Assembly (NCBI GenBank): GCA_023388965.1
Contig: JAEWFF010000041.1
Span: 1-36,621 of the forward strand
Origin: Pseudomonadota bacterium
Lineage (GTDB): Bacteria; Pseudomonadota; Alphaproteobacteria; Rhizobiales; Methylopilaceae
Direction of reading: 5' to 3'
DNA: 36,621 nucleotides
Part shown: positions 15,005 to 23,228 of the stretch, in pieces
Numbering within the stretch: the stretch's first letter is position 1
Layout of the letters: every line of letters begins with the position of its first letter
The notes under the pieces: model-generated
What the model was told of the DNA's origin: nothing
Database searches by the model: none
The model's input: the letters and a program-made list of their open reading frames with translations, nothing else
Translations under genes and position numbers: made by a program

Positions 15005-15241
15005 ATGACGACCACCCGCTATCTCGACGAAACCGACTACGCCGCCCTTCTCGTAGCTGTGAAGCGGCTTCTCGCTGGCGATTTCGATTGCGACGTTACC
15101 GGCAAGACCGACGACAGCGAGATAAGAATGGCGCTAGGCGAGATCGCCGATATTTGGCCGGAAAGCATCCTCCCGGACGTTGCGGCAAGCCTCGACCGGG
15201 AAGCATCCTTGATTCGTCAGCCCATCCCGGCGCGCTACTAA
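15005..15241 (+). CDS. Small acidic protein of unknown function (78 aa)
   Basis: A 78-residue acidic protein (TTTRYLDETDYAALLVAVKR, then DFDCDVTGKTDDSEIRMALG). Start is supported by TTGGAGAACCGAAC upstream, with GGAG 9 bases before the ATG. It is followed immediately by a strong terminator-like hairpin, which supports its being a real transcribed gene at the end of a unit. No membrane segment or known domain is visible. Small acidic phage-associated proteins of this sort include DNA mimics and anti-defence proteins, but nothing specific supports that here. Confidence 0.5.
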   Translation: MTTTRYLDETDYAALLVAVKRLLAGDFDCDVTGKTDDSEIRMALGEIADIWPESILPDVAASLDREASLIRQPIPARY

Positions 15242-15268
15242 GCGTAGCCTTGCCCTCATTCCTTTTCC

Positions 15269-15310
15269 GGCCCTGCCAAGCTTACGCTTGGCGGGGGCCG
15301 CGTTCTTTCT
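15269..15310 (+). terminator. Rho-independent terminator-like hairpin
   Basis: GGCCCTGCCAAGC (15269-15281), loop TTAC, then GCTTGGCGGGGGCC (15286-15299) forms a long stem with one U-G pair and one bulged G. It is followed by a T-rich GCGTTCTTTCT. It lies 27 bases after the stop of the 78-residue protein. Confidence 0.7.
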
Positions 15311-15371
15311 ATACTTGCAATGCGCGAAAGCGCAGCTATCGTGAGAGCCTTCTCGTAATGGGGAGGCTGCC

Positions 15372-16760
15372 ATGGCGTTCGTGTTCTACGACACCGAAAC
15401 AACCGGCGTATCAACCGACTTTGACCAAATCCTCCAGTTCGCCGCGATCAAAACCGACGAGAAGCTCCAAGAACTGGATCGGTTTGAAATTCGTAGCCGC
15501 CTCCTCCCGCATGTACTGCCACACCCCGCTGCCTTGTGTGTGACTGGCAAGTCGATTGGGGACGTTACAAACCCCGAACTGCCATCGCACTACGAGATGC
15601 TGCAAACGATACGCCAGAAGCTTCTTGAATGGTCGCCTGCGATCTTTGTCGGATACAACTCTATGAGCTTCGATGAGCACCTTCTCAGACAGGCGCTCTT
15701 TCAAAATCTCCATCCGCCTTACCTGACGAATACCAATGGTAATTGCCGTGCCGACGCCCTCGCGCTGGTGCAGGCGGCTTCTGTGTTCGCGCCAGAGTGC
15801 TTAAAGATACCCTTGGGAAATAAAGGCGTTCCAGTTTACAAGCTAGATCAAGTCGCTCCGCTAAACGGCTTTGATCATGAGAACGCGCATGACGCGTTGG
15901 CTGACGTAGAAGCTACGATTCATTTAGCGCAATGTATCCGTCAGAATGCCGCGCCGTGTTGGGACCGCTTCGTCCGCTTCTCAAAGAAGGCCACGGTCGC
16001 CGATTTTGTGCATTCTGAAAATGTGTTTGTTCTGACAGAGTTTTATTTCAATCGTCCGTACCATTACCCCGTTGCGTGTTTCGCGACAGATCAAGAACAG
16101 GCAGGCGTTTGCTTGTGCTTGGACTTAACTGTCGATTTAGAAGCTCTGTCGGCGCTTGACGACGACGCTCTTGTTGCCCGGCTGCAAAAGTCACCTAGGC
16201 CAGTCCGCCGGGTACGTACCAATGCAGCCCCCTTGGTCGCCTCTATAGCCGCGCTGCCTGAGTCCGTTCGTCACGGCCTGTCGATTGAGGAGCTAACGAA
16301 CCGAGCGCACGCGCTAAAAAGTGACGAGGCTCTTATCGAACGGCTCAGGGTTGCTTTCGAGGCCTCCAAGGAGGACAAGCCTGTTTCTGAACACATTGAG
16401 CAACACATCTACTTGGGCTTCATCGGACGTGACGACGAAGCGTTGATGGCGGCATTCCATAAAGCGCCTTGGGAATCTCGTTCCACTATCGTCGAGCGGC
16501 TCGAAGACCTGCGTCTCAAGCACTTCGGGAGGCGTCTCATTCATGCCCATGTACCCGATGCAATGGACCCAGCCCATCGCGTCGAAATTGAAGCACTTTA
16601 TGCTGCGCGTCTGCACCCTGCCGGAGACACGAAAGTGGAATGGACAACGGTATCGATTGCTAGAGACGCAATTGCTGAGAGGCTCGCTGCGTCTGTTGAA
16701 ACGGAGACCGAAATACTCGTGTCCTATAAAGCGTACCTCGACACCCGGTTTCCAGCGTAG
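15372..16760 (+). CDS. Exonuclease I-like DEDDh 3'-5' exonuclease (SbcB family)
   Basis: A 462-residue protein, close to the 475 residues of E. coli exonuclease I, which degrades single-stranded DNA 3' to 5'. The DEDDh motifs are in order: FVFYDTETTG (D7, E9), VGYNSMSFDEHLLRQALF (second Asp), and HENAHDALADVEATIHLA (catalytic His and last Asp). The Leu-Asp-Gln-Val-Ala-Pro stretch before motif III resembles the ExoI KLExLAPxNG element. The C-terminal half is helical, with WxxR and LRLKHFGRRLIHA, as in the ExoI C-terminal domain. ExoI is uncommon in alphaproteobacteria. Location between the phage cargo and the tRNA-Ser gene suggests it belongs to the mobile element rather than the host core. 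Confidence 0.75.
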   Translation: MAFVFYDTETTGVSTDFDQILQFAAIKTDEKLQELDRFEIRSRLLPHVLPHPAALCVTGKSIGDVTNPELPSHYEMLQTIRQKLLEWSPAIFVGYNSMSFDEHLLRQALFQNLHPPYLTNTNGNCRADALALVQAASVFAPECLKIPLGNKGVPVYKLDQVAPLNGFDHENAHDALADVEATIHLAQCIRQNAAPCWDRFVRFSKKATVADFVHSENVFVLTEFYFNRPYHYPVACFATDQEQAGVCLCLDLTVDLEALSALDDDALVARLQKSPRPVRRVRTNAAPLVASIAALPESVRHGLSIEELTNRAHALKSDEALIERLRVAFEASKEDKPVSEHIEQHIYLGFIGRDDEALMAAFHKAPWESRSTIVERLEDLRLKHFGRRLIHAHVPDAMDPAHRVEIEALYAARLHPAGDTKVEWTTVSIARDAIAERLAASVETETEILVSYKAYLDTRFPA

Positions 16761-17022
16761 GAAAAGCGAGCAGGTCAACGAGGCTCTTCAGCAGTGGGCT
16801 AGTGACGCTGTTCCTCCAAAAGGCTTGTTTGCCGGACCTCCAAACCTTCGGCAGATTGAGTGTCAACGATCCGCCTTGGCACCGCAGTTAGTGCAACGGA
16901 GTCGACGCCTCATTGACGAGGCAGGCGGGCGGGAGCATTTCCCGTTTCGATGTTACAATTTCATGTTACAGTTTTCGCACTATCAGACGCCTAACTATCT
17001 AGAATAGCTGCGCAATCTGAAG

Positions 17023-17112
<90 letters not shown>

Positions 17113-17227
17113 GCGGTCCCGATTTCGATGGGAAGGGGTCATTTATAGGGAAGGCTCGGGAGCCGCAAGCCAAAGGGCGGGTTCTGTTGACGCGGCCCCC
17201 GGATAAAGAGTATGGAAACGGCCGAGG

Positions 17228-17258
17228 GCGCGGGATGAAAATTCCCGCGCTATTCGTT
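17228..17258 (+). terminator. Terminator-like hairpin in the region upstream of rplU
   Basis: GCGCGGGA (17228-17235), loop TGAAAAT, TCCCGCGC (17243-17250), followed by TATTCGTTTTTT. Only the plus strand has the T-tract. It lies about 80 bases before rplU with no plus-strand gene close upstream. It could be an attenuator in the rplU leader or protect rplU from read-through of the mobile block. A second small hairpin (CGCC/GGGCG, about 17263-17276) follows. Confidence 0.55.
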
Positions 17259-17339
17259 TTTTCGCCTTTCGGGGCGTTTCATCCACCGCAGGCTGCCAAG
17301 AAGCCCGCCCTCGAGGCGAGGCCGAACACGGAGATCGAG

Positions 17340-17738
17340 ATGTTCGCAGTCATCAAGACCGGCGGGAAACAGTATAATGTTTCCGCCAATGACAAGATTA
17401 CGGTCGCCCGGCTTTCGGGCGATGTCGGATCGACCGTCGAACTGGGCGAAGTTCTCGCCCTCGGCGGCGACAGCCCGGTGTTCGGCGCCCCCCTCGTGGA
17501 CGGCGCCCGCGTCGTGGCCGAAATCGTCGAGCATGGGCGCGGCGACAAGGTCATCGCGTTCAAGAAGCGCCGGCGTCAGAATTCGAAGCGCAAGCGCGGC
17601 CACCGCCAGGAGCACACCGTGATCCAGATCACGGAAATCCTGGCCAAGGGCCAGGACGCCAGCGCGAAGCCGAAGGCCGCAAAGAAGGCCCCGGCCAAGA
17701 AGGCGCAGGCCGAAGAGCCCGCCAAGACCGAGGAGTAA
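17340..17738 (+). CDS. rplU: 50S ribosomal protein L21
   Basis: A 132-residue protein. The first 100 residues are L21: MFAVIKTGGKQYNVSANDKI opens the fold, VGSTVELGEVLALGG follows, and VIAFKKRRRQNSKRKRGHRQ is the 23S rRNA-binding signature. A Lys/Ala-rich tail of about 30 residues (AKPKAAKKAPAKKAQAEE) extends the C-terminus, as often seen in alphaproteobacteria. The start at 17340 matches the family N-terminus; the same frame stays open far upstream through the antisense of the tRNA, which is not coding. rpmA follows 6 bp later, the universal rplU-rpmA pair. Confidence 0.95.
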   Translation: MFAVIKTGGKQYNVSANDKITVARLSGDVGSTVELGEVLALGGDSPVFGAPLVDGARVVAEIVEHGRGDKVIAFKKRRRQNSKRKRGHRQEHTVIQITEILAKGQDASAKPKAAKKAPAKKAQAEEPAKTEE

Positions 17739-17744
17739 TCAGAG

Positions 17745-18014
17745 ATGGCACATAAAAAAGCAGGCGGTTCCTCGCGCAACGGGCGCGATTCGGCCGGTCG
17801 CCGTCTCGGCCTGAAGAAGTCGGGCGGCCAGTCGGTCATTGCCGGCAACATCATCGTGCGCCAGCGCGGCACCAAATGGCACCCCGGCACCAATGTCGGC
17901 ATGGGTACCGACCACACCCTCTTTGCCCTCACGGACGGCAAAGTCACGTTTACGTCGAAAGCCAACGGCCGAACCTATGTGTCGGTAGCACCGGCAATGG
18001 AAGCGGCGGAATAG
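17745..18014 (+). CDS. rpmA: 50S ribosomal protein L27
   Basis: An 89-residue L27, with N-terminus MAHKKAGGSSRNGRDSAGRR reaching towards the peptidyl transferase centre, and IIVRQRGTKWHPGTNVGMG as the conserved core. Length is standard. It begins with Ala after Met, so no Firmicutes-type N-terminal extension or Prp cleavage site is present. Spacing of 6 bp to rplU indicates translation from the same message. A perfect 10-bp hairpin lies in the 120 bases before the next gene. Confidence 0.95.
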   Translation: MAHKKAGGSSRNGRDSAGRRLGLKKSGGQSVIAGNIIVRQRGTKWHPGTNVGMGTDHTLFALTDGKVTFTSKANGRTYVSVAPAMEAAE

Positions 18015-18083
18015 TACGGCGGATCGAGCGACGGTTCCGCCGGTGTCCCAGACACCCGGACGGAGCCGAAAGGCTTCAGATTT

Positions 18084-18115
18084 CGAAGGGGAGACGGGAC
18101 ACCGCCTCCCCTTCG
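18084..18115. other. Perfect 10-bp hairpin between rpmA and the GNAT gene
   Basis: CGAAGGGGAG (18084-18093) pairs fully with CTCCCCTTCG (18106-18115) around a 12-base loop. No T-tract follows, so a classical terminator is not shown. It may stabilise the upstream ribosomal mRNA end or partly terminate transcription. Confidence 0.5.
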
Positions 18116-18135
18116 TCGCATCTGGAGACGGGAAA

Positions 18136-18765
18136 ATGGTCTGCGAGAAGCTGGAATTCACCGAGAGCGAGGACAGTACCCTCAGGACGGCGCGCCTTGC
18201 CCTGCGCCGTCCGCGGGCGGGCGATGCCGAAGCTGTCGCGCGTCTGGCCAATGACCGGGAGATCGCCGAGAACACGATGGTCATCCCCTATCCCTACACA
18301 TTGGCCGATGCGCGCAAATTCATCGCCCATGTCGAGGAGACGCGGATCGAGACCTTCCTCGCCTTCGCGGCAATCGGCGGCGAAGAGACCCTGATCGGCT
18401 GCGGCGGGCTCACCGCGCATGACGACGGCGTACCGACGCTCGGCTATTGGGTCGGCGCGCCCTATCGCGGCCGCGGCTTTGCGACCGAGATCGCCCGCGC
18501 GCTCATCGGCCATGCCTTCGAGACCCTGGGCGCCCAGCGGCTCGGCGTGTCCTGCCGCCTCACCAACACGGCCTCGCGCCGCGTGATCGAAAAATGCGGC
18601 TTCCAGTGGATCGGCTGCGGCCTGTCGCATTCCGCAGGTCTCAGGGGCTCGTTCCCGGTCGATCGTTTCCGTCTCGAACGGGCGATCTGGAAAAGCCTTC
18701 TGGCCTGGGGCAGCGCCCGCGCCGTTGACGGCATCATTGCAAACATCGAGGCTGACGCACGATGA
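18136..18765 (+). CDS. GNAT family N-acetyltransferase (RimJ/RimL type)
   Basis: A 209-residue acetyltransferase. It starts after a GGAGACGGG ribosome-binding site at 18136, and the L-x-TARLALRRPRAGDAEAVAR opening is typical of RimJ/RimL-type GNAT enzymes. The acetyl-CoA binding motif A is YWVGAPYRGRGFATEIARAL (R/Q-x-x-G-x-G/A form), and NTASRRVIEKCGFQWIG is motif B. Substrate is unknown; relatives acetylate ribosomal protein N-termini or antibiotics. It is conserved between rpmA and obgE in many alphaproteobacteria, and its stop overlaps obgE by four bases. Confidence 0.85.
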   Translation: MVCEKLEFTESEDSTLRTARLALRRPRAGDAEAVARLANDREIAENTMVIPYPYTLADARKFIAHVEETRIETFLAFAAIGGEETLIGCGGLTAHDDGVPTLGYWVGAPYRGRGFATEIARALIGHAFETLGAQRLGVSCRLTNTASRRVIEKCGFQWIGCGLSHSAGLRGSFPVDRFRLERAIWKSLLAWGSARAVDGIIANIEADAR

Positions 18766-19802
18766 AATTTCTCGACCAGGCGAAAGTCTTCATCCAGTCC
18801 GGCACCGGCGGCGCCGGCGCGGTGAGCTTTCGCCGCGAGAAATTCATCGAGTTCGGCGGCCCCGACGGCGGCGATGGCGGGCGCGGCGGCGATGTATGGG
18901 CGGAATGCGTCGACGGGCTGAACACGCTGATCGACTATCGCTACCAGCAGCACTTCAAGGCCAAGAGGGGCGATCACGGCAAGGGCGCGAACCGCACCGG
19001 CGCGGGAGGCGCCGACATCACGCTCAAAGTGCCGGCCGGCACCCAGATCTTCGACGAGGACGAGGAAACCCTGATCGCCGACCTCACCGAGGTCGGCCAG
19101 CGCGTCCTGCTCGCCAAGGGGGGCAATGGCGGCTTCGGCAACGCCCAGTTCAAGACCTCGACCAACCGCGCCCCGCGCCATGCCAATCCCGGCCTGCCCG
19201 GCGAGGAGCGCTGGATCGTGCTTCGCCTCAAACTGATCGCGGATGCCGGTCTCGTCGGCCTGCCCAATGCCGGCAAATCGACCTTCCTCGCCACCGTGAC
19301 GGCCGCCAAACCGAAGATCGCGGACTATCCCTTCACGACGCTCCATCCCGGTCTCGGCGTCGTGCGGGTAGACGGCCGCGAATTCGTGCTGGCCGATATT
19401 CCCGGCCTGATCGAGGGCGCGCATGAAGGCATCGGTCTCGGCGACCGCTTTCTCGGCCATGTCGAGCGCTGCCGCGTTCTGCTGCATCTCGTCGACGGTA
19501 CCGGCGAGAATGCGGGCAAGGATTACAGGACCGTGCGCACAGAGCTCGACGCCTATGGCGGCGGCCTTGCCGACAAGCCCGAAATCATCGCCCTCACGAA
19601 GGCCGACGCGCTCGACGACGAGACGCGCAAGAAACAGATCGCGAGCCTGAAACGGGCCGCGAAGAAGGAACCGGTCCTGATGTCGGCCCATTCGGGCGCC
19701 GGCGTCACCGATGCGCTGCGCGCTTTGTTCCGGACCGTGGAAGAGGACCGTATGGCTGAGGCCGAGGCCAGTGCGCCCGTAAAGACGGAGTGGCGACCGT
19801 GA
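18762..19802 (+). CDS. obgE: GTPase ObgE/CgtA
   Basis: A 346-residue Obg GTPase acting in 50S assembly and stress response. The Gly-rich Obg domain occupies about residues 1-158 (KVFIQSGTGGAGAVSFRREK; FGGPDGGDGGRGGDV). The G domain follows with GLPNAGKST (G1), the TTLHPGLG switch (G2), DIPGLIEGAHEGIGLG (G3) and LTKAD as the G4 element. It lacks a long C-terminal domain, as in other alphaproteobacteria. It starts at an ATGA overlap with the GNAT gene. A large palindromic repeat follows before proB. Confidence 0.95.
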   Translation: MKFLDQAKVFIQSGTGGAGAVSFRREKFIEFGGPDGGDGGRGGDVWAECVDGLNTLIDYRYQQHFKAKRGDHGKGANRTGAGGADITLKVPAGTQIFDEDEETLIADLTEVGQRVLLAKGGNGGFGNAQFKTSTNRAPRHANPGLPGEERWIVLRLKLIADAGLVGLPNAGKSTFLATVTAAKPKIADYPFTTLHPGLGVVRVDGREFVLADIPGLIEGAHEGIGLGDRFLGHVERCRVLLHLVDGTGENAGKDYRTVRTELDAYGGGLADKPEIIALTKADALDDETRKKQIASLKRAAKKEPVLMSAHSGAGVTDALRALFRTVEEDRMAEAEASAPVKTEWRP

Positions 19803-19814
19803 TCGGACTCGCTA

Positions 19815-19942
19815 CCCTCCCTCCTCCGCGAAGCGGGGGAGGGTCGAGCGCGTCAGCGCCGGGGTGGGGGCAAATATGGCCGTCCACCCCACCCCGCTCG
19901 TGCTTCGCACGAGTCGCCCTCCCCTTTTCAGGGGAGGGAGGG
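19815..19942. repeat. Palindromic intergenic repeat, copy 1
   Basis: The element starts with a hairpin CCCTCCTCCGCGAAGCGGGG and ends with CTCCCCTTTTCAGGGGAGGG, with GGGGTGGGGGCAA, CCACCCCACCCC and a GTGCTTCGCAC hairpin between them. The same modules in reversed order occur at 29852-29985. It fits the REP-like palindromic elements spread between genes in many alphaproteobacterial genomes. Confidence 0.75.
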
Positions 19943-20005
19943 CGGCCATGACGCCCACCTGACTTTGTGCTAGCGCCTGTTTCACTCGAATTTCCGGACC
20001 CTCAC

Positions 20006-21127
20006 GTGTCCACACCCAAACTCACCCAGTTCCGCCGCGTCGTCGTCAAGATCGGCTCGGCGCTTCTCGTCGACCACGCCGAAGGCGCACTGAAGCGCGC
20101 CTGGCTGGAAAGCCTTGCCGACGATCTCGCCGCCATCGCCGGGCGCGGCGGCGATGTTCTCGTCGTCTCCTCCGGCTCGATCGCGCTCGGGCGCACCATG
20201 CTGCATCTGCCGGGCCGCGCGCTGCGCCTCGAGGAGAACCAGGCCGCCGCCGCCGTCGGCCAGATCGTACTGGCGCGGGCATGGTCGGAAGTGCTCGGCG
20301 CGCGCGGGCTGACGGCCGGCCAGATTCTCCTGACCCTCGGCGACACCGAGGAACGCGACCGCTATCTGAACGCGCGCGCGACCCTGCAGCGCCTGCTCGA
20401 CTTCAAGGCCGTTCCCGTCATCAACGAGAACGACACGGTGGCGACGAACGAGATCCGCTACGGCGACAACGACCGCCTTGCCGCGCGGGTCGCGACCATG
20501 GCGGGTGCCGATCTTCTGATCCTTCTGTCCGATATCGACGGTCTTTACACTGCGCCCCCGGCGCGGAACCCGGATGCGCAGCACATTCCGGTGGTCGAGC
20601 GCGTCAATGCAGGGATCGAGGCCATGGCCGGCGCGGCGGGCTCCGAATTCTCGCGCGGCGGCATGAAGACCAAGCTCGACGCAGCGAAGATCGCGACCAA
20701 TGGCGGCGCGCATATGGTGATTGCGTCCGGACAGGTCATGAATCCGATCCGCCGGATCGAGGAGGGCGGCCGCTGCACCTGGTTCCTGGCCGCCGGCAAT
20801 CCGTCAGCCGCGCGCAAGCGCTGGATCGCAGGCTCGCTCGTGCCGCGCGGCTCGCTCTATCTCGACGACGGCGCGGTCCGTGCGCTGCGCGGCGGCAAGA
20901 GCCTGTTGCCGGCGGGCGTCGTGCGCGCCGACGGCGATTTCAGGAGCGGCGATGCCGTGTCCGTACGCGACATGGAAGGCGTCGAGATCGGCCGCGGCCT
21001 CGTCGCCTATGACGCATCGGATGCCCGGCGCATCATGGGCAAGAATTCGGCGGCCATCGAGGCCGAACTCGACGCGCCATTTCGCGGCGCCATGATCCAT
21101 CGCGACGATCTCGTCGTCACCGGCTGA
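20006..21127 (+). CDS. proB: Glutamate 5-kinase
   Basis: A 373-residue kinase carrying out the first step of proline synthesis (glutamate to gamma-glutamyl phosphate). The amino-acid kinase domain runs from RVVVKIGSALLVD to about residue 260, including VLVVSSGSIALG, PVINENDTVATNE, GDNDRLAARVA and LLSDIDGLYTAPP. The C-terminal PUA domain follows (LVPRGSLYLDDGAVRALRGGKS to RGLVAYDASDARRIMG). I choose the GTG at 20006 (STPKLTQFRR follows); a GTG 39 bases upstream is possible. It converges with the DUF72 gene with an 11-bp overlap at the ends. In many alphaproteobacteria obgE-proB-proA are neighbours as here. Confidence 0.92.
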   Translation: MSTPKLTQFRRVVVKIGSALLVDHAEGALKRAWLESLADDLAAIAGRGGDVLVVSSGSIALGRTMLHLPGRALRLEENQAAAAVGQIVLARAWSEVLGARGLTAGQILLTLGDTEERDRYLNARATLQRLLDFKAVPVINENDTVATNEIRYGDNDRLAARVATMAGADLLILLSDIDGLYTAPPARNPDAQHIPVVERVNAGIEAMAGAAGSEFSRGGMKTKLDAAKIATNGGAHMVIASGQVMNPIRRIEEGGRCTWFLAAGNPSAARKRWIAGSLVPRGSLYLDDGAVRALRGGKSLLPAGVVRADGDFRSGDAVSVRDMEGVEIGRGLVAYDASDARRIMGKNSAAIEAELDAPFRGAMIHRDDLVVTG

Positions 21128-21905
21128 AAAAGGCGCCGAGCCGCTCCGCATCCTTCGGCGCGGCGCTTTTCTGGTCGTTGTCGAAATAGACGAAAACCTC
21201 GCGCCGCCGGCGCCGCCACGAGCGGATATGCCCCGCCCATTCGCCCGGTTCTGCATCCGGATACGTACCGTGATTATGCCCGCTCGGCCCATGCCCGCGC
21301 AGAGAGACGAAATCGGCCGTCACCTCGAACGGGGCCGGCGCGGCGGCATGGTCGCTGATGCAGAAGGCGGCGTTGTGCTCGGACAGCAGATCGAAGATCG
21401 CCGGCTCGTACCAGCTTTCGTGGCGGAATTCGAAAGCCGCGCGCCGCGCCTTCGGCAGCAGTTTCAGGAAGCCGGCGAGGCGCTCGCGGTCGCAATGGAA
21501 CCGCGGCGGCAATTGAAACAGGACCGGCCCGAACCGCGTGCCGAGCTTCTCCATGCGGCCGAAAACGAGCGCGACCGGATCGGCGCAATCCTTCAGCCGC
21601 TTGAGATGGGTGATGTAGCGCGAGGCCTTCCAGGCGAAGAGGAAATCCTCCGGCACCGTATCGCGCCAGTCGCGGACGGCTTTCTCCGTCGGCAGCCGGT
21701 AGAAACTGGCATTGATCTCCGTCGTGCGGAACCGGCTGGCATAATAGGCAAGCTGGTCCTTGACGCGCACGTCGGGCGGATAGAACGGCCCCCTCCAGGA
21801 GCCGTAATGCCAGCCTGACGTGCCTATATGAATCCCGCGCGGGAGTTTTGGCGGCGTGCCAAAGTTCCGTGTGTCGGATATAGAAGTCCGCGACCCTTTC
21901 GACAT
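21117..21905 (-). CDS. DUF72 (YecE-like) protein
   Basis: About 262 residues of the DUF72 family, a TIM-barrel of unknown function. HIGTSGWHYGSWRGPFYPPD is the family's signature start, then TTEINASFYRLP, WKASRYITHLKRLKD, LFQLPPRFHCDRERL, FEFRHESWY and VFVYFDNDQKSAAPKDAERL. It is inserted on the minus strand between proB and proA. Its ATG at 21905 lies nine bases from the proA ATG, so their promoters must overlap the opposing 5' ends. An upstream Met, 13 codons earlier, would run into proA. The 3' end overlaps proB by 11 bp. Confidence 0.85.
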   Translation of the reverse strand: MSKGSRTSISDTRNFGTPPKLPRGIHIGTSGWHYGSWRGPFYPPDVRVKDQLAYYASRFRTTEINASFYRLPTEKAVRDWRDTVPEDFLFAWKASRYITHLKRLKDCADPVALVFGRMEKLGTRFGPVLFQLPPRFHCDRERLAGFLKLLPKARRAAFEFRHESWYEPAIFDLLSEHNAAFCISDHAAAPAPFEVTADFVSLRGHGPSGHNHGTYPDAEPGEWAGHIRSWRRRRREVFVYFDNDQKSAAPKDAERLGAFFSR

Positions 21906-21914
21906 GAGCCTGTC

Positions 21915-23228
21915 ATGAGCCTCGCCTCCGATCAGAACGCCCAAACCGGCGCAACAGTGCCCTCCGCAAACGATATTTCCGCCGCCATGGCGGAAATCGG
22001 CCGCAATGCCCGCGCCGCCGCGCGCGTGCTCGCGACCGCGCCGCGTGAATCAAAGGACACCGCCCTTCTCGCAATGGCGCGCGCCATCCGCCGCCACGCA
22101 AAGGCGATCCTCGCCGCCAATGCCGAAGATGTCGCCGGTGCGAAGGCAGGGGGCGCGAGCACGGCCAATGTCGACCGCCTCGTCCTCGATGAGAAGCGCG
22201 TCGAGGCGATTGCGACCGGCATCGAATCCATCGCCGCCCTCCCCGATCCGGTCGGTCGTGTTCTCGCGCGCTGGCAGCAGCCCAACGGGCTCGATTTCGA
22301 GCGCGTCGCGACCCCGCTCGGCGTCATCGGCGTCATCTATGAGAGCCGCCCCAATGTCACGGCCGATGCGGCGGCGCTGACGCTGAAATCCGGCAATGCG
22401 GTGATCCTGCGCGGCGGCTCCGACAGTTTCCGCTCGTCCTCGGCCATTCATGCCGCTCTGGTCGAAGGGCTGGTCGAGGCCAGCCTGCCCATGGGCGCGG
22501 TGCAGATGGTGCCGACGCGCGACCGCGATGCGGTCGGCGAAATGCTCAAGGGTCTCGACGGCAATGTCGACGTCATCGTGCCGCGCGGCGGCCGGGGCCT
22601 CGTCGCGCGCGTACAGACGGAGGCGCGCGTTCCGGTGTTCGCGCATCTCGACGGCAACAACCATGTCTATGTCCACGCGCCCTGCGACCTTGAACTCGCA
22701 AAGAGCGTGGTCATGAACGCCAAGCTGCGGCGCACCGGCGTCTGCGGCGCGGCGGAGACGCTGCTGGTCGACCGCGCGATCGCGGACACCCATCTCAAGC
22801 CGCTCGTCACCATGCTGCTCGATGCCGGCTGCGAGGTGCGCGGCGATCCCGAAGTGCAGAAGGTCGATGCGCGCGTCACGCCCGTGACGGAGGAGGATTA
22901 CCGCACCGAATTCCTCGATGCGGTCATCGCGGCGGCGGTGACGGACGGGCTCGACGACGCCATCCGCCACGTCAATTCCTACGGCTCGCAGCATACCGAT
23001 GCGATCCTGACCGACGACGAGGCGGCGGCCGCGCGTTTCCTCGGCGAGGTCGACAGCGCCATCGTCCTGCACAACGCCTCGACGCAATTCGCCGATGGCG
23101 GCGAATTCGGCTTCGGCGCCGAGATCGGGATCGCGACCGGGCGTATGCACGCACGCGGCCCCGTCGGCCTCGAACAGCTCACCAGCTTCAAATACCGCGT
23201 GCACGGCACGGGCCAGACGCGGCCGTGA
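21915..23228 (+). CDS. proA: Gamma-glutamyl phosphate reductase
   Basis: A 437-residue aldehyde-dehydrogenase-fold enzyme that reduces gamma-glutamyl phosphate to the semialdehyde with NADPH, the step after ProB. Motifs: LGVIGVIYESRPNVTADAAA, the nucleotide-binding GNAVILRGGSDSFRSS, VDVIVPRGGRGLV, and LRRTGVCGAAETLLVD with the catalytic Cys at residue 277. The C-terminus GFGAEIGIATGRMHARGPVG is characteristic. The start at 21915 (SLASDQ follows) is supported by comparison with family length; another ATG lies 12 bases upstream out of frame. Its stop overlaps the GTG start of nadD (GTGA). Confidence 0.95.
   Translation: MSLASDQNAQTGATVPSANDISAAMAEIGRNARAAARVLATAPRESKDTALLAMARAIRRHAKAILAANAEDVAGAKAGGASTANVDRLVLDEKRVEAIATGIESIAALPDPVGRVLARWQQPNGLDFERVATPLGVIGVIYESRPNVTADAAALTLKSGNAVILRGGSDSFRSSSAIHAALVEGLVEASLPMGAVQMVPTRDRDAVGEMLKGLDGNVDVIVPRGGRGLVARVQTEARVPVFAHLDGNNHVYVHAPCDLELAKSVVMNAKLRRTGVCGAAETLLVDRAIADTHLKPLVTMLLDAGCEVRGDPEVQKVDARVTPVTEEDYRTEFLDAVIAAAVTDGLDDAIRHVNSYGSQHTDAILTDDEAAAARFLGEVDSAIVLHNASTQFADGGEFGFGAEIGIATGRMHARGPVGLEQLTSFKYRVHGTGQTRP

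Noticed and set aside
16543..17007. Plus-strand open frame overlapping the exonuclease 3' end
   Set aside because: Most of it lies in another frame of the exonuclease gene, and the unique tail has no ribosome-binding site or recognisable motif.
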